A DNA stretch of 9,683 nucleotides from Desulfofustis sp. (lineage in GTDB: Bacteria; Desulfobacterota; Desulfobulbia; Desulfobulbales; Desulfocapsaceae): NCBI GenBank assembly GCA_030604345.1, contig JAUVWB010000036.1, positions 1 through 9,683 of the forward strand, read 5' to 3'. Every line of letters begins with the position of its first letter. Positions within the stretch are counted from its first letter, which is position 1. The notes under the pieces were generated by a model, which did not search any database, was not told the DNA's origin, and saw only the letters and a list, made by a program, of their open reading frames with translations. Below, in pieces: positions 1 through 6,038 of this stretch. The translations under genes were made by a program, and so were the position numbers.

Positions 1-1242
1 CGGCTCTTCGACCCCGACCACCCGCCAGAAGTCGAGGTGATCCCCCAGGGAGATCGTATCCACGTGGCGGCGCCCGCGGGACAGGCCGGGCCCGCCGAGG
101 ATCTCGTCGACGAAGCCGCGCATCTGCCAGAGGAAGGTGCCGAAGTACCAGCCGTTGTCGCCGCCGATCCGCTTGACCACGTTCCAGGCCAGCTCCGGGC
201 TCCCATCAAGATTGACGGAAAAGATGTCGCGGTACACCGGCGTCTCCGCTTGCGCCGAGCCGTCGGCCCAACCGGGCAGCTGAGTGGAGCCGGCATCGTA
301 GCAGCTCGACACCACCTGCTTGCGATACACCTCCTGCAGCGCGGCGACCAGGGCCTCCCGGCAGGTGAGCAGGTACTGGGGCATGATCTCGCGGATGCGC
401 GTGTCGCGGCACAGCACCTCGTTGCGCATCCGCTCGATGAGCGGCCGGATGAGGGCGACGGAGACCGGGGTGACCAGGTTCATCCACCAGATGGAGATGC
501 GATGGATGCGCAACGGCAGCACCAGCACGAGGCGGCGCGGCAGGCCCGCCTCGTCGGCGTAGAGATGAAACAGCTCCCGCCAGGTCAGTATATCGGGTCC
601 GCCGATCTCGTAAACCTCCCCACGGGTCTCCGGATGATCGAGGCAGCCGGCCAGGTATTGGATGACGTTGGTGATGGCGATCGGCTGGCAGCGGGTATCC
701 ATCCAGCGCGGCGCGAACATGACCCGCAGATAGCCACAGAAGGCGCGAATCATCTCAAACGACGCGCCGCCCGCCCCGAGCACCAGCGGGGCGCGCAGCT
801 GGGTCACCGTGGCGCCGCCCAGCCCAAGGATTTCGCCGACCTCGTAGCGGGCCTGCAGCTGCCGGGAAAGGTGCGCCGGATTGCCCAGCCCGGTGAAGTG
901 GATGATCCACTCCACCCCGGCCTCTCGAGCCGCCCGGACCGTGGAGTAGGCGATGCGCCGATCCAGCGTGGCGTAATCCTCCTGGCCGGGTCGGATCGAG
1001 TGAATCAGATAAAACGCGATCCGGCATCCCTGCATGGCCGCGGCCAGGGCGGCCGTATCGAGCGCATCCGCCGCCACGATCTCCAGGTTCGGGTGAGTGC
1101 CCCAGGACCGTGCGGCGATCTTGCGGTCCGAACGCCCCACCGCGCGCACCCGCCACCCCCGCTCGAGCAGCAGCGGCACGAGCCGCCCGCCCACATAGCC
1201 GGTGGCCCCCAAAACCAGGATCGGTTCATCCGTGCGTGTCAT
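1..1242 (-). CDS. SDR-family NAD(P)-binding protein with DUF2867 domain (C-terminus cut by window edge)
   Basis: The minus-strand frame is open from an ATG at 1242 to the left edge: 414 codons with no stop. The N-terminus is a Rossmann fold: a beta strand 'ILVLGATGYVGG' (residues 8-19) carries the GxxGxxG dinucleotide-binding glycines, and R37 follows beta2 where NADP-preferring atypical SDRs often have a basic residue. Residues 1 to about 310 look like an atypical SDR/NmrA-type domain ('IIHFTGLG', 'YEIGGPDILTW'). From about residue 336 ('PVYRDIFSVNLDG...AWNVVKRIGG...GWYFGTFLW') the sequence matches DUF2867, a ligand-binding-like domain often fused to such SDRs. Full-length relatives are roughly 470-500 residues, so some 60-80 residues lie outside. 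An AGAGGTG sits about 10 bases before the ATG. The substrate is unknown; a cytoplasmic oxidoreductase or NAD(P)-sensing role is inferred. GC content is high, as in the core genes. Confidence 0.85.
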   Translation of the reverse strand, partial: MTRTDEPILVLGATGYVGGRLVPLLLERGWRVRAVGRSDRKIAARSWGTHPNLEIVAADALDTAALAAAMQGCRIAFYLIHSIRPGQEDYATLDRRIAYSTVRAAREAGVEWIIHFTGLGNPAHLSRQLQARYEVGEILGLGGATVTQLRAPLVLGAGGASFEMIRAFCGYLRVMFAPRWMDTRCQPIAITNVIQYLAGCLDHPETRGEVYEIGGPDILTWRELFHLYADEAGLPRRLVLVLPLRIHRISIWWMNLVTPVSVALIRPLIERMRNEVLCRDTRIREIMPQYLLTCREALVAALQEVYRKQVVSSCYDAGSTQLPGWADGSAQAETPVYRDIFSVNLDGSPELAWNVVKRIGGDNGWYFGTFLWQMRGFVDEILGGPGLSRGRRHVDTISLGDHLDFWRVVGVEEP

Positions 1243-1366
1243 GGATCGTTTGCACCTCTTGCGCCAGTGATGTGTTGCCACCCGTTATTCAATCCGTGAA
1301 ACAGATGCCATGCTCCTTCATCATACCCTGCCGAAACGGATCACCGCCCCAGTTTTCTTCACAGCA

Positions 1367-1942
1367 TCATTTCTTCAACGTCTTCCCGTCCCGCCACGGT
1401 TTTCCCGTGCGTTGACCAAGTGACCAGTAGTCAACCATCATGAAATCGAAGAGGATCGGGTCGATTTTGGTCAAATCCGGTTTGCCTTCTGTCAGGCAGG
1501 TTTCGTCGATATAGGTGTTCACCAGTTCGCCGATGAAGATTTCGTGCAGGCCGATGGTGACCGTCTGGTAGAGCTTCAACTCCATGGAGACCGGACAATC
1601 GGCTATGAGCGGCGCATGCGCAAGGCTCCCTCGTTCAACGGCAAACAGGGTGCTCTTGTCGACCTTCTCGCCGGAGACCAGGCCCACGTAATCGGTGGTG
1701 GTGAGCATCGCCTGGGACGGAATGTTGATGCTGAACTCCTGATGTTGGCGAATGCCCTTGTTCGTATGATGCGATGCGTGAAGGCCGATGGAGAGATATT
1801 GGGGTACCTCGCCATAGGCGTGATTCATGATACCGACGTGAGCAATGGTGAGCCAGTTCGGTTTTCCATCAACATCCGCGCCGACAATGGTCGTGAGCGA
1901 GGGGTACAGGGCGTTTTTCTGGCCGAGGGCTTTTCGTTTCAT
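1367..1942 (-). CDS. Flavin reductase / flavoredoxin family protein
   Basis: This is a 191-residue cytoplasmic protein of the FMN-binding split-barrel (flavoredoxin/flavin reductase) family. Members bind FMN and pass electrons from NAD(P)H or partner proteins to flavin or other acceptors; the substrate here cannot be read from sequence. The N-terminal strand 'YPSLTTIVGADVDGKPNWLTIAHVGI' region (13-38) and the 'SIGLHASHHTNKGIRQ' segment (51-66), which normally contacts the flavin phosphate, are intact. The C-terminal 'DYWSLGQRTGKPWRDGK' (171-187) is typical of the family. The length is normal. The start is the ATG at 1942, with AAGGAG (1951-1956) 8 bases upstream. The gene lies 56 bases downstream of the marR-like gene, in the same direction. 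It has its own copy of the candidate MarR operator at 1965-1976, so the regulator probably controls it directly. Confidence 0.9.
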   Translation of the reverse strand: MKRKALGQKNALYPSLTTIVGADVDGKPNWLTIAHVGIMNHAYGEVPQYLSIGLHASHHTNKGIRQHQEFSINIPSQAMLTTTDYVGLVSGEKVDKSTLFAVERGSLAHAPLIADCPVSMELKLYQTVTIGLHEIFIGELVNTYIDETCLTEGKPDLTKIDPILFDFMMVDYWSLGQRTGKPWRDGKTLKK

Positions 1943-1960
1943 GGGTGGCTCCTTTTTAGA

Positions 1961-1980
1961 TTAGTTGTGCATACAAATAA
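1961..1980. promoter_or_regulatory. Candidate MarR operator upstream of the flavin reductase
   Basis: The plus strand reads TTAGTTGTGCATACAAATAA. Its core, TTGT-N4-ACAA (1965-1976), is an inverted repeat of the size bound by MarR dimers. It sits 23-34 bases upstream of the flavin reductase ATG, where bound repressor would block transcription. A 20-base relative with 16 identical positions lies in front of the MarR gene itself at 2443-2462. Seen directly: the repeat and the duplication. Inferred: binding by the adjacent MarR protein. Confidence 0.6.
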
Positions 1981-1998
1981 CACTGACGAGAACCGCGA

Positions 1999-2433
1999 TT
2001 ACTCCTGCTGCAATTTCTTGCTGGCTTCAAGACAGAGACGGGTCAACGCGTCGCCGTTTTTTCTGCCCAGCACGTTGCTGTATCGTTCGTAGAGGCTTTT
2101 CCAGGCCGCCTGTAGGTGTTCCTGGAGCTGCAGGCCTTTTTCGGTGGGATGGATCAGGGTCAACCGCCCCTGGCCTTCCTTGCGCAACAGCTGTCTCTTG
2201 ACGAGGGCGTCGATGAAGCGGGAAACGGTGGACGGCGCCATGTTCATCCGCTGCGCAAGCTCCTTTTGCGAAATGCCCGGAGATTCGGCGGCGAGCATGA
2301 GCAGGAAGGCATAGGACGGCGTCATGCCGATACCGGCAAACGCTTCTTCTCCCATTCGTGTCACATCCCGGGCAAGCGAGTTGGCGGTAAAGAAAAGACA
2401 ACACTCAAGCGGGTTGGTCGTCGTGTCTGGCAT
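1999..2433 (-). CDS. MarR-family transcriptional regulator
   Basis: A 144-residue winged-helix repressor. The helix-turn-helix and wing span about residues 52-98: 'GISQKELAQRMNMAPSTVSR' (53-72) is the DNA-reading part, and 'LTLIHPTEKG' (91-100) is the MarR wing followed by the conserved 'T-x-K-G' turn. The ATG at 2433 is preferred over an in-frame ATG at 2484 because an AAGGTGA sits just upstream and the longer form would cross the operator at 2443-2462. Two adjacent cysteines (C11, C12) near the N-terminus fall about where OhrR-type MarR proteins keep their peroxide-sensing cysteine, which would allow redox control; this is inference. It is followed at 56 bases by a flavin reductase gene with a matching operator, so it probably represses itself and that gene. 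The ligand is unknown. Confidence 0.9.
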   Translation of the reverse strand: MPDTTTNPLECCLFFTANSLARDVTRMGEEAFAGIGMTPSYAFLLMLAAESPGISQKELAQRMNMAPSTVSRFIDALVKRQLLRKEGQGRLTLIHPTEKGLQLQEHLQAAWKSLYERYSNVLGRKNGDALTRLCLEASKKLQQE

Positions 2434-2442
2434 GGCATCACC

Positions 2443-2462
2443 TTGTTTGTACATACAACTAA
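2443..2462. promoter_or_regulatory. Candidate autoregulatory MarR operator
   Basis: The minus strand reads TTAGTTGTATGTACAAACAA, with core TTGTATGTACAA (2447-2458), again TTGT-N4-ACAA. It lies 10-29 bases upstream of the MarR ATG and would cover the -10 region of the promoter proposed at 2456-2484. It matches the site before the flavin reductase at 16 of 20 positions, but in the opposite orientation relative to its gene. The near-palindrome makes orientation unimportant for a dimer. Confidence 0.6.
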
Positions 2463-2484
2463 TCGATCCAAGAGCACGCGTCAA
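2456..2484 (-). promoter_or_regulatory. Possible promoter of the MarR gene
   Basis: On the minus strand a -35-like TTGACG (2479-2484) is followed after 17 bases by TAGTTG (2456-2461), a poor -10 match that overlaps the operator. The spacing and the overlap with the operator fit a repressible promoter, but the weak -10 keeps this tentative. Confidence 0.3.
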
Positions 2485-2499
2485 GTGATGTGTGCTCTT
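2470..2499. repeat. 8-bp inverted repeat upstream of the MarR gene
   Basis: AAGAGCAC (2470-2477) and GTGCTCTT (2492-2499) are perfect inverted arms around a 14-base loop that contains the -35-like TTGACG. It is not followed by a convincing T-run on either strand, so it does not look like a terminator. It could be a second protein-binding site over the promoter; the function is unknown. Confidence 0.45.
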
Positions 2500-2664
2500 T
2501 GAGAAAAAGCTGAACGGCTCAGGAGACGCCCGCGCGACCGTAGCTGTTTTTCATGCTGTCCAAACTCGCTCGGATTGTACGTTGCGACCGTGAAGTAAGG
2601 TGTGAAAACCCTTCAGGAAATGGGAAAACGACACGAAAACCGAAAAACAGCACAACACAATAAC
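2500..2664. other. Intergenic stretch at the edge of the AT-rich segment, no gene seen
   Basis: Between the MarR promoter and the fic terminator I see no reading frame with family resemblance or a ribosome binding site. The sequence becomes A-rich on the plus strand from about 2600. An octamer GCGACCGT occurs twice, near 2534 and 2584; two copies of eight bases may be chance. This is where the GC-rich core gives way to the accessory segment on the left. Confidence 0.4.
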
Positions 2665-2693
2665 CTAAAAACAGTTCATCCGAACGGGATGAA
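2665..2693 (-). terminator. Rho-independent terminator after fic
   Basis: Read on the minus strand, TTCATCC and GGATGAA (2687-2693 with 2675-2681) form a 7-bp stem around a 5-base loop, followed by CTGTTTTTAG. It begins 29 bases after the fic TAG stop. The stem is short and moderate in GC, but the T-run and position fit intrinsic termination of the fic transcript. Confidence 0.55.
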
Positions 2694-2722
2694 TGAGGTC
2701 GCACGTTCCCAGAGTGAAAAAC

Positions 2723-4261
2723 CTACCGGAACACTTCTCTGTATTTTGCCTCGATGGCACGGATTTCCGTGTCTGTTAACGTATCGAACTCTTTTGCCCG
2801 GCCTCGCTTTGAGAGCTTCCCGGCATGTTGAGATAAAAAGCGGATGAGGAGGTCAACGAGCCGATCCGGCATATCGATATAGTTTTTTATAAACTGGTTG
2901 AGCAGATCGTATTTCCTGAGATACGCAACCTCTTCCGGCAGGGTTTGCGAGACGGTTTCCTCAACACACTCGAAGAAGAATTCTGCTTGTTTCGTCGCAT
3001 CAAAAAAGCGGTACAGGTCGCGTGTGTCGTTGAGCACTTCAACATTGTTTTTCTCAGTCGGCCGCCATTCAATCAAGTTGAGTCGGGGCCTTGAGTAATG
3101 TTCCAGCGTTTTTCGATATTCATCAATACGTTCGAGAATAACGGCGGATACGGGAAATATGAGGCCTCTGGGAACAAAGCCTTTCTCGGCCAGAATGTGG
3201 TGAAACAGGTAGCGGTGAATTCGGCCATTGCCATCTTCAAAGGGGTGAATGAACACAAAACCAAAGGCGATGATCGTGGCCATGAGGACGCCATCAAAGG
3301 TATCCGCACGAAGAAGCTCGTAAGTGTCAATGAGTCCGGCCAAGAGCGTTTCCAGATCATCTGGACGCGCCGATATATGATCTGGCATAGGCATGCCGGA
3401 TATGCGATCATGTTCGCCGACAAAGCCGCCCTCCTTGCGTAATCCCGGTTCAATGAAACGGCTATCAGTTATGACCTGCTTCTGCAAATACACCAACTCC
3501 TCGATACTGAGCCTGCGACTTCCTGCCTCACCAATAATACGACCCCATCGCTCAATTCGGCTATGCGGAGGAGTTTCTCCTTCAATGGTGTATGACGCCT
3601 TGGAATCTTTCAGCAAGAGGAAGGCGGCTGCCCGGCTTAAGAGATCGGGATGGGTGTGGCCGATGGTTTGAATGGCTGTTTCGGAAAGCTTCTTGCCCAC
3701 AAACCGTTCGAGTTTATCCGTCCTTCTGATCAGCGGGCAAAAATTCCTGGTACCTGGCAGGTTGTTCCGAATGCGATGGCGTTTTGATACAAGGTGTTTG
3801 CCCTCAAACTGCAGTTTACTGTTGATGAGCGGAACGAAGTTCCCTGTGGTGGCATCTTCAAGGTCGAGTTGTTCATCGCGCAGCCACTCCCACAAAAACC
3901 ATAATTTTCGGCTATAGCTGCCGGTTGGTTCAGATCGGACTATAGATTCAATGTCTGCCGCTTCAACCACCTTGAACAAGGCATTGAGGACCGCTAAATC
4001 AATGCCTTCATATTTCAGAGCAAAGGTAAGATGGCCAGAAAGCGTATCGTCTGGCCTATGTCGTGGCGTAAACACACACCACCGGCCATCGACGTATTTT
4101 TTATGCCTTGTTCCTATGATACAAAGGTGATCGGGAGCGGGGACTTGGAGCGTATGTGCTGCAATAAGTGCAGCGTAACCAGCCAGCGAGGAACCTTTTT
4201 CCGGGCAGGTAAAGTCCTGAAAAACGATTCCAGAGGGTGAAATTTGATTATAAATGGCCAC
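2723..4261 (-). CDS. Fic family protein (class II, self-inhibited AMP-transferase)
   Basis: A 512-residue Fic protein. The catalytic motif HPFEDGNGRIHR (H339-R350) matches HxFx(D/E)GNGRxxR completely: H339 as general base, the acidic residue at the Mg position, and the glycines and arginine that hold ATP phosphates. Family enzymes usually move AMP from ATP to a hydroxyl on a target protein. 'SYTIEG' (223-228) fits the inhibitory motif (S/T)xxxE(G/N), whose glutamate (E227) blocks ATP until displaced; lying N-terminal to the Fic core makes this class II, so no separate antitoxin is needed. Residues 1-200 ('LWFLWEWL', 'RHRIRNNLPGTRNFCPL') form the N-terminal part seen in larger Fic proteins; residues 420-512 are a charged C-terminal extension. 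The start is a GTG at 4261, with AAAGGAA about 10 bases upstream. The gene is in the AT-rich segment, downstream of an HNH nuclease gene. The target is unknown. Confidence 0.94.
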   Translation of the reverse strand: MAIYNQISPSGIVFQDFTCPEKGSSLAGYAALIAAHTLQVPAPDHLCIIGTRHKKYVDGRWCVFTPRHRPDDTLSGHLTFALKYEGIDLAVLNALFKVVEAADIESIVRSEPTGSYSRKLWFLWEWLRDEQLDLEDATTGNFVPLINSKLQFEGKHLVSKRHRIRNNLPGTRNFCPLIRRTDKLERFVGKKLSETAIQTIGHTHPDLLSRAAAFLLLKDSKASYTIEGETPPHSRIERWGRIIGEAGSRRLSIEELVYLQKQVITDSRFIEPGLRKEGGFVGEHDRISGMPMPDHISARPDDLETLLAGLIDTYELLRADTFDGVLMATIIAFGFVFIHPFEDGNGRIHRYLFHHILAEKGFVPRGLIFPVSAVILERIDEYRKTLEHYSRPRLNLIEWRPTEKNNVEVLNDTRDLYRFFDATKQAEFFFECVEETVSQTLPEEVAYLRKYDLLNQFIKNYIDMPDRLVDLLIRFLSQHAGKLSKRGRAKEFDTLTDTEIRAIEAKYREVFR

Positions 4262-4584
4262 TTTTGTGAATTCCTTTGTTGGTTGTTCGATTCATTGTGG
4301 CATGAAAAACGATATTTGGCCATGAATAATAGTTCTAAAAATGACATTTCGTGAAAAAGAGTTACGCGTGGCGCTCAGATAACGACCCGCCAGCACCTGC
4401 TGTGCCGCTTCCCGGTTGTGAGAAGACTAAGATAAACGTGCCTGCCTCTGTCAGTGTTTCCTTCTATAATAAAGGCAAATTCGTGCAGATGGCCTATTCT
4501 GCTCCATTCGCTCACTCAATAGTCCGCAAAGTTTTTCTGGTTCTGGACCCTGAGTTCCCGGAAAAGTGGAACGATGAATGTGAG
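4262..4584. other. 323-base gap between the HNH nuclease and fic genes
   Basis: Apart from the possible fic promoter I find no supported gene here. A plus-strand frame from GTG 4351 to 4683 stays open but runs into the nuclease gene antisense and has no recognisable family. No clear terminator follows the nuclease stop at 4585, so some fic transcription could come by read-through. Confidence 0.5.
4326..4355 (-). promoter_or_regulatory. Possible fic promoter
   Basis: On the minus strand TTCACG (4350-4355) and TATTAT (4326-4331) are separated by 18 bases, four and five matches to the sigma-70 boxes. Transcription would start about 55-60 bases before the fic GTG. The surrounding region is AT-rich, so such matches arise easily by chance. 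Confidence 0.35.
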
Positions 4585-5571
4585 TTAGTAACTTTTTTTG
4601 AAGCGCTGATTGCGGTGCCATTTGAAATTTTCATGAGCTGGCCAATAAGTGCTGTCCGATGGACGAAAAATTGGCCGGTCTGACAGAGCAAGAATGTGAC
4701 CCGGAAGGTTCGCATCATGTTTGACGCTCGGTGAAACCAGAACCTCATATTCCTTGCCCACGGCCATCAATCCCACGTCAAAACTCCAGTGACAGAGCTT
4801 GCATAATGCCATCCCATTAGTTGGCCTGTCATCGCGGCTCTTTGCCCACGGCACAATGTGCGCTGCGTCGACAATAGAATGATTTTCCTCCGTGATGATT
4901 CTTATCCCACAAAGCGCACATCGGTGATCGTAGAGCCGGACGATAGCTTTGCGGAAGCCTTGGTCGCGAGCCTTATTGTGCAGTGCTGGTGGTGTCTGTT
5001 CTGAAGTGGTTGGCGGTGGCACTATGGTCTTGGGAGCAAGAAGTTCGTTTGAATATTCAGAGGATTGATAATTCAAAACGGCCTGCTCCTCCAATCGTGG
5101 CCGTATCTCGGCAGAGAAGTATGTCTGAATCAGCGTTGATCGCAGCTTTTCTCGTGATGCAGGCATTTGCAGCAAGGGAAACAAATCATCGTTCAGTATC
5201 GCTCCGTAAAAGATTTTCCTCAATTGTTTGATAGATTTAATCGGTTGTATGGGCTCGATATCAGTATCGGCCCGATGCCTCAAGTGCCAGAAACCTTCGG
5301 ATTTCAAATAATAGAAGGGATAGGCCATGCTTGCCTGGCGGGACATCGGCGGAAGCAAAGCGATATAGCCATTCCAGGTTTCTGTCAGCTCAATGCTTGG
5401 TTCAATAAAGTTGCTGGTGATTGTCCCATCTGCGATGTGATCAATTACCGCAAGAAGGAGAAACGGTTTGTAAGGTGACCTGAATGTAGTTGAATCGGTC
5501 CAGCTTTTCCGGTTCGAATCTACTCTGAGCTTGCTAAAGGCACGCAGATAATTATCAAGCATTCCGCACAT
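4585..5571 (-). CDS. HNH endonuclease with ScoMcrA-like sulfur-binding N-terminal domain (putative type IV restriction enzyme)
   Basis: A 328-residue protein in two parts. The C-terminal half is an HNH_2-type nuclease: C218xxC221 and C257xxC260 form the zinc site, and 'DAAHIVPW' (H238), N252 and H261 give the catalytic H-N-H set. The N-terminal part (about 1-165) has 'SPYKPFLLLAVIDHI' (32-46) and 'YPFYYLKSEGFWHL' (84-97). This is the pattern of the sulfur-binding domain of ScoMcrA-like enzymes, where a 'KPxLLL' helix and a 'YPF' hydrophobic pocket recognise phosphorothioate DNA. A proline-rich linker lies near 180-196. If right, it cuts incoming phosphorothioated DNA. The ATG at 5571 is chosen because AGGG precedes it by 5 bases and the domain begins at once; the frame extends to a TTG at 5625 without a clear ribosome site. 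The HNH assignment is firm; the sulfur-binding reading is inference from motif memory. Confidence 0.88.
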   Translation of the reverse strand: MCGMLDNYLRAFSKLRVDSNRKSWTDSTTFRSPYKPFLLLAVIDHIADGTITSNFIEPSIELTETWNGYIALLPPMSRQASMAYPFYYLKSEGFWHLRHRADTDIEPIQPIKSIKQLRKIFYGAILNDDLFPLLQMPASREKLRSTLIQTYFSAEIRPRLEEQAVLNYQSSEYSNELLAPKTIVPPPTTSEQTPPALHNKARDQGFRKAIVRLYDHRCALCGIRIITEENHSIVDAAHIVPWAKSRDDRPTNGMALCKLCHWSFDVGLMAVGKEYEVLVSPSVKHDANLPGHILALSDRPIFRPSDSTYWPAHENFKWHRNQRFKKSY

Positions 5572-5605
5572 GATTTCCCTGAGAGTTAAACTTGGATTGA
5601 GGTGA

Positions 5606-5704
5606 TCATGAGAAGAGATCGACAAGCATCATAACAGTCCACCACGGGAGCATGGGGGTGAAGCCGATGACCTCCTCAGTCAAGTTATGGTGTCGCCGTA
5701 CCAT
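5606..5704 (-). CDS. Possible small ORF upstream of the nuclease gene (32 residues)
   Basis: A minus-strand ATG at 5704 with AAAAAGG 7 bases upstream opens a 32-codon frame. It has a charged N-terminus (MVRRHHNLTEE) and a hydrophobic, tryptophan-rich remainder ending at TGA (5606-5608), 34 bases before the nuclease ATG. It could encode a small membrane or leader peptide, or be chance. No relative is recognised. Confidence 0.15.
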   Translation of the reverse strand: MVRRHHNLTEEVIGFTPMLPWWTVMMLVDLFS

Positions 5705-5779
5705 TTGGTTGCCTTTTTCTCGATCGGTTGGCGGAAGCTGCGCAACAAGTCAAAACAACGAATTATGACAGGGCAAAGG

Positions 5780-5811
5780 CAAATAAACGGTGCAAATGTA
5801 CCACAAATAAA
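5780..5811. repeat. Direct repeat flanking a near-palindrome upstream of the nuclease gene
   Basis: CAAATAAA occurs at 5780-5787 and again at 5804-5811. Between them GGTGCAAATGTACC (5789-5802) is a palindrome with one mismatched pair. The layout resembles a regulator binding site in the upstream region of the nuclease gene. Nothing else in the window shares it, so a function is only a guess. Confidence 0.3.
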
Positions 5812-5876
5812 TCTGTTAGGCACAAAAAAGGGTGCGTCAATTGAGGGAGTAGGGTGAAGCGGAAGACGAGAAAAAG

Positions 5877-5916
5877 AAAAAGGGGTTAAACGAATTGTTC
5901 CGTTTAACCCCTTTTT
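5877..5916. terminator. Bidirectional intrinsic terminator after tRNA-fMet
   Basis: AAAAAGGGGTTAAACG (5877-5892) and CGTTTAACCCCTTTTT (5901-5916) are perfect 16-bp inverted arms around an 8-base loop. The A-run on one side and T-run on the other make it work in either direction. On the minus strand it starts 5 bases after the tRNA CCA end and is followed by another CTTTTTC. It ends the tRNA transcript and also separates the core operon from the accessory segment. Confidence 0.93.
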
Positions 5917-5921
5917 AATTT

Positions 5922-5998
<77 letters not shown>

Positions 5999-6010
5999 TC
6001 ACAATCTCGC

Positions 6011-6038
6011 ACTATAGCATGGCCGGCGGATTAGTCAA
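6011..6038 (-). promoter_or_regulatory. Sigma-70-type promoter of tRNA-fMet
   Basis: On the minus strand TTGACT (6033-6038) and TATAGT (6011-6016), each with five consensus matches, are 16 bases apart. Transcription would start near 6004, a few bases before the mature tRNA end. The last base of the -35 box (6033) falls in the TAA stop of the upstream thioesterase gene. Confidence 0.75.

Noticed and set aside
37..1299. 420-codon plus-strand open frame
   Set aside because: It is antisense to the SDR-DUF2867 gene, has no family resemblance and is rich in Ala/Gly/Pro/Arg/His, as expected from a mirror frame in GC-rich DNA.
4351..4683. 110-codon plus-strand frame in the gap between the nuclease and fic genes
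   Set aside because: GTG start, about 100 bases antisense to the nuclease gene, no recognisable domain and no clear ribosome site.
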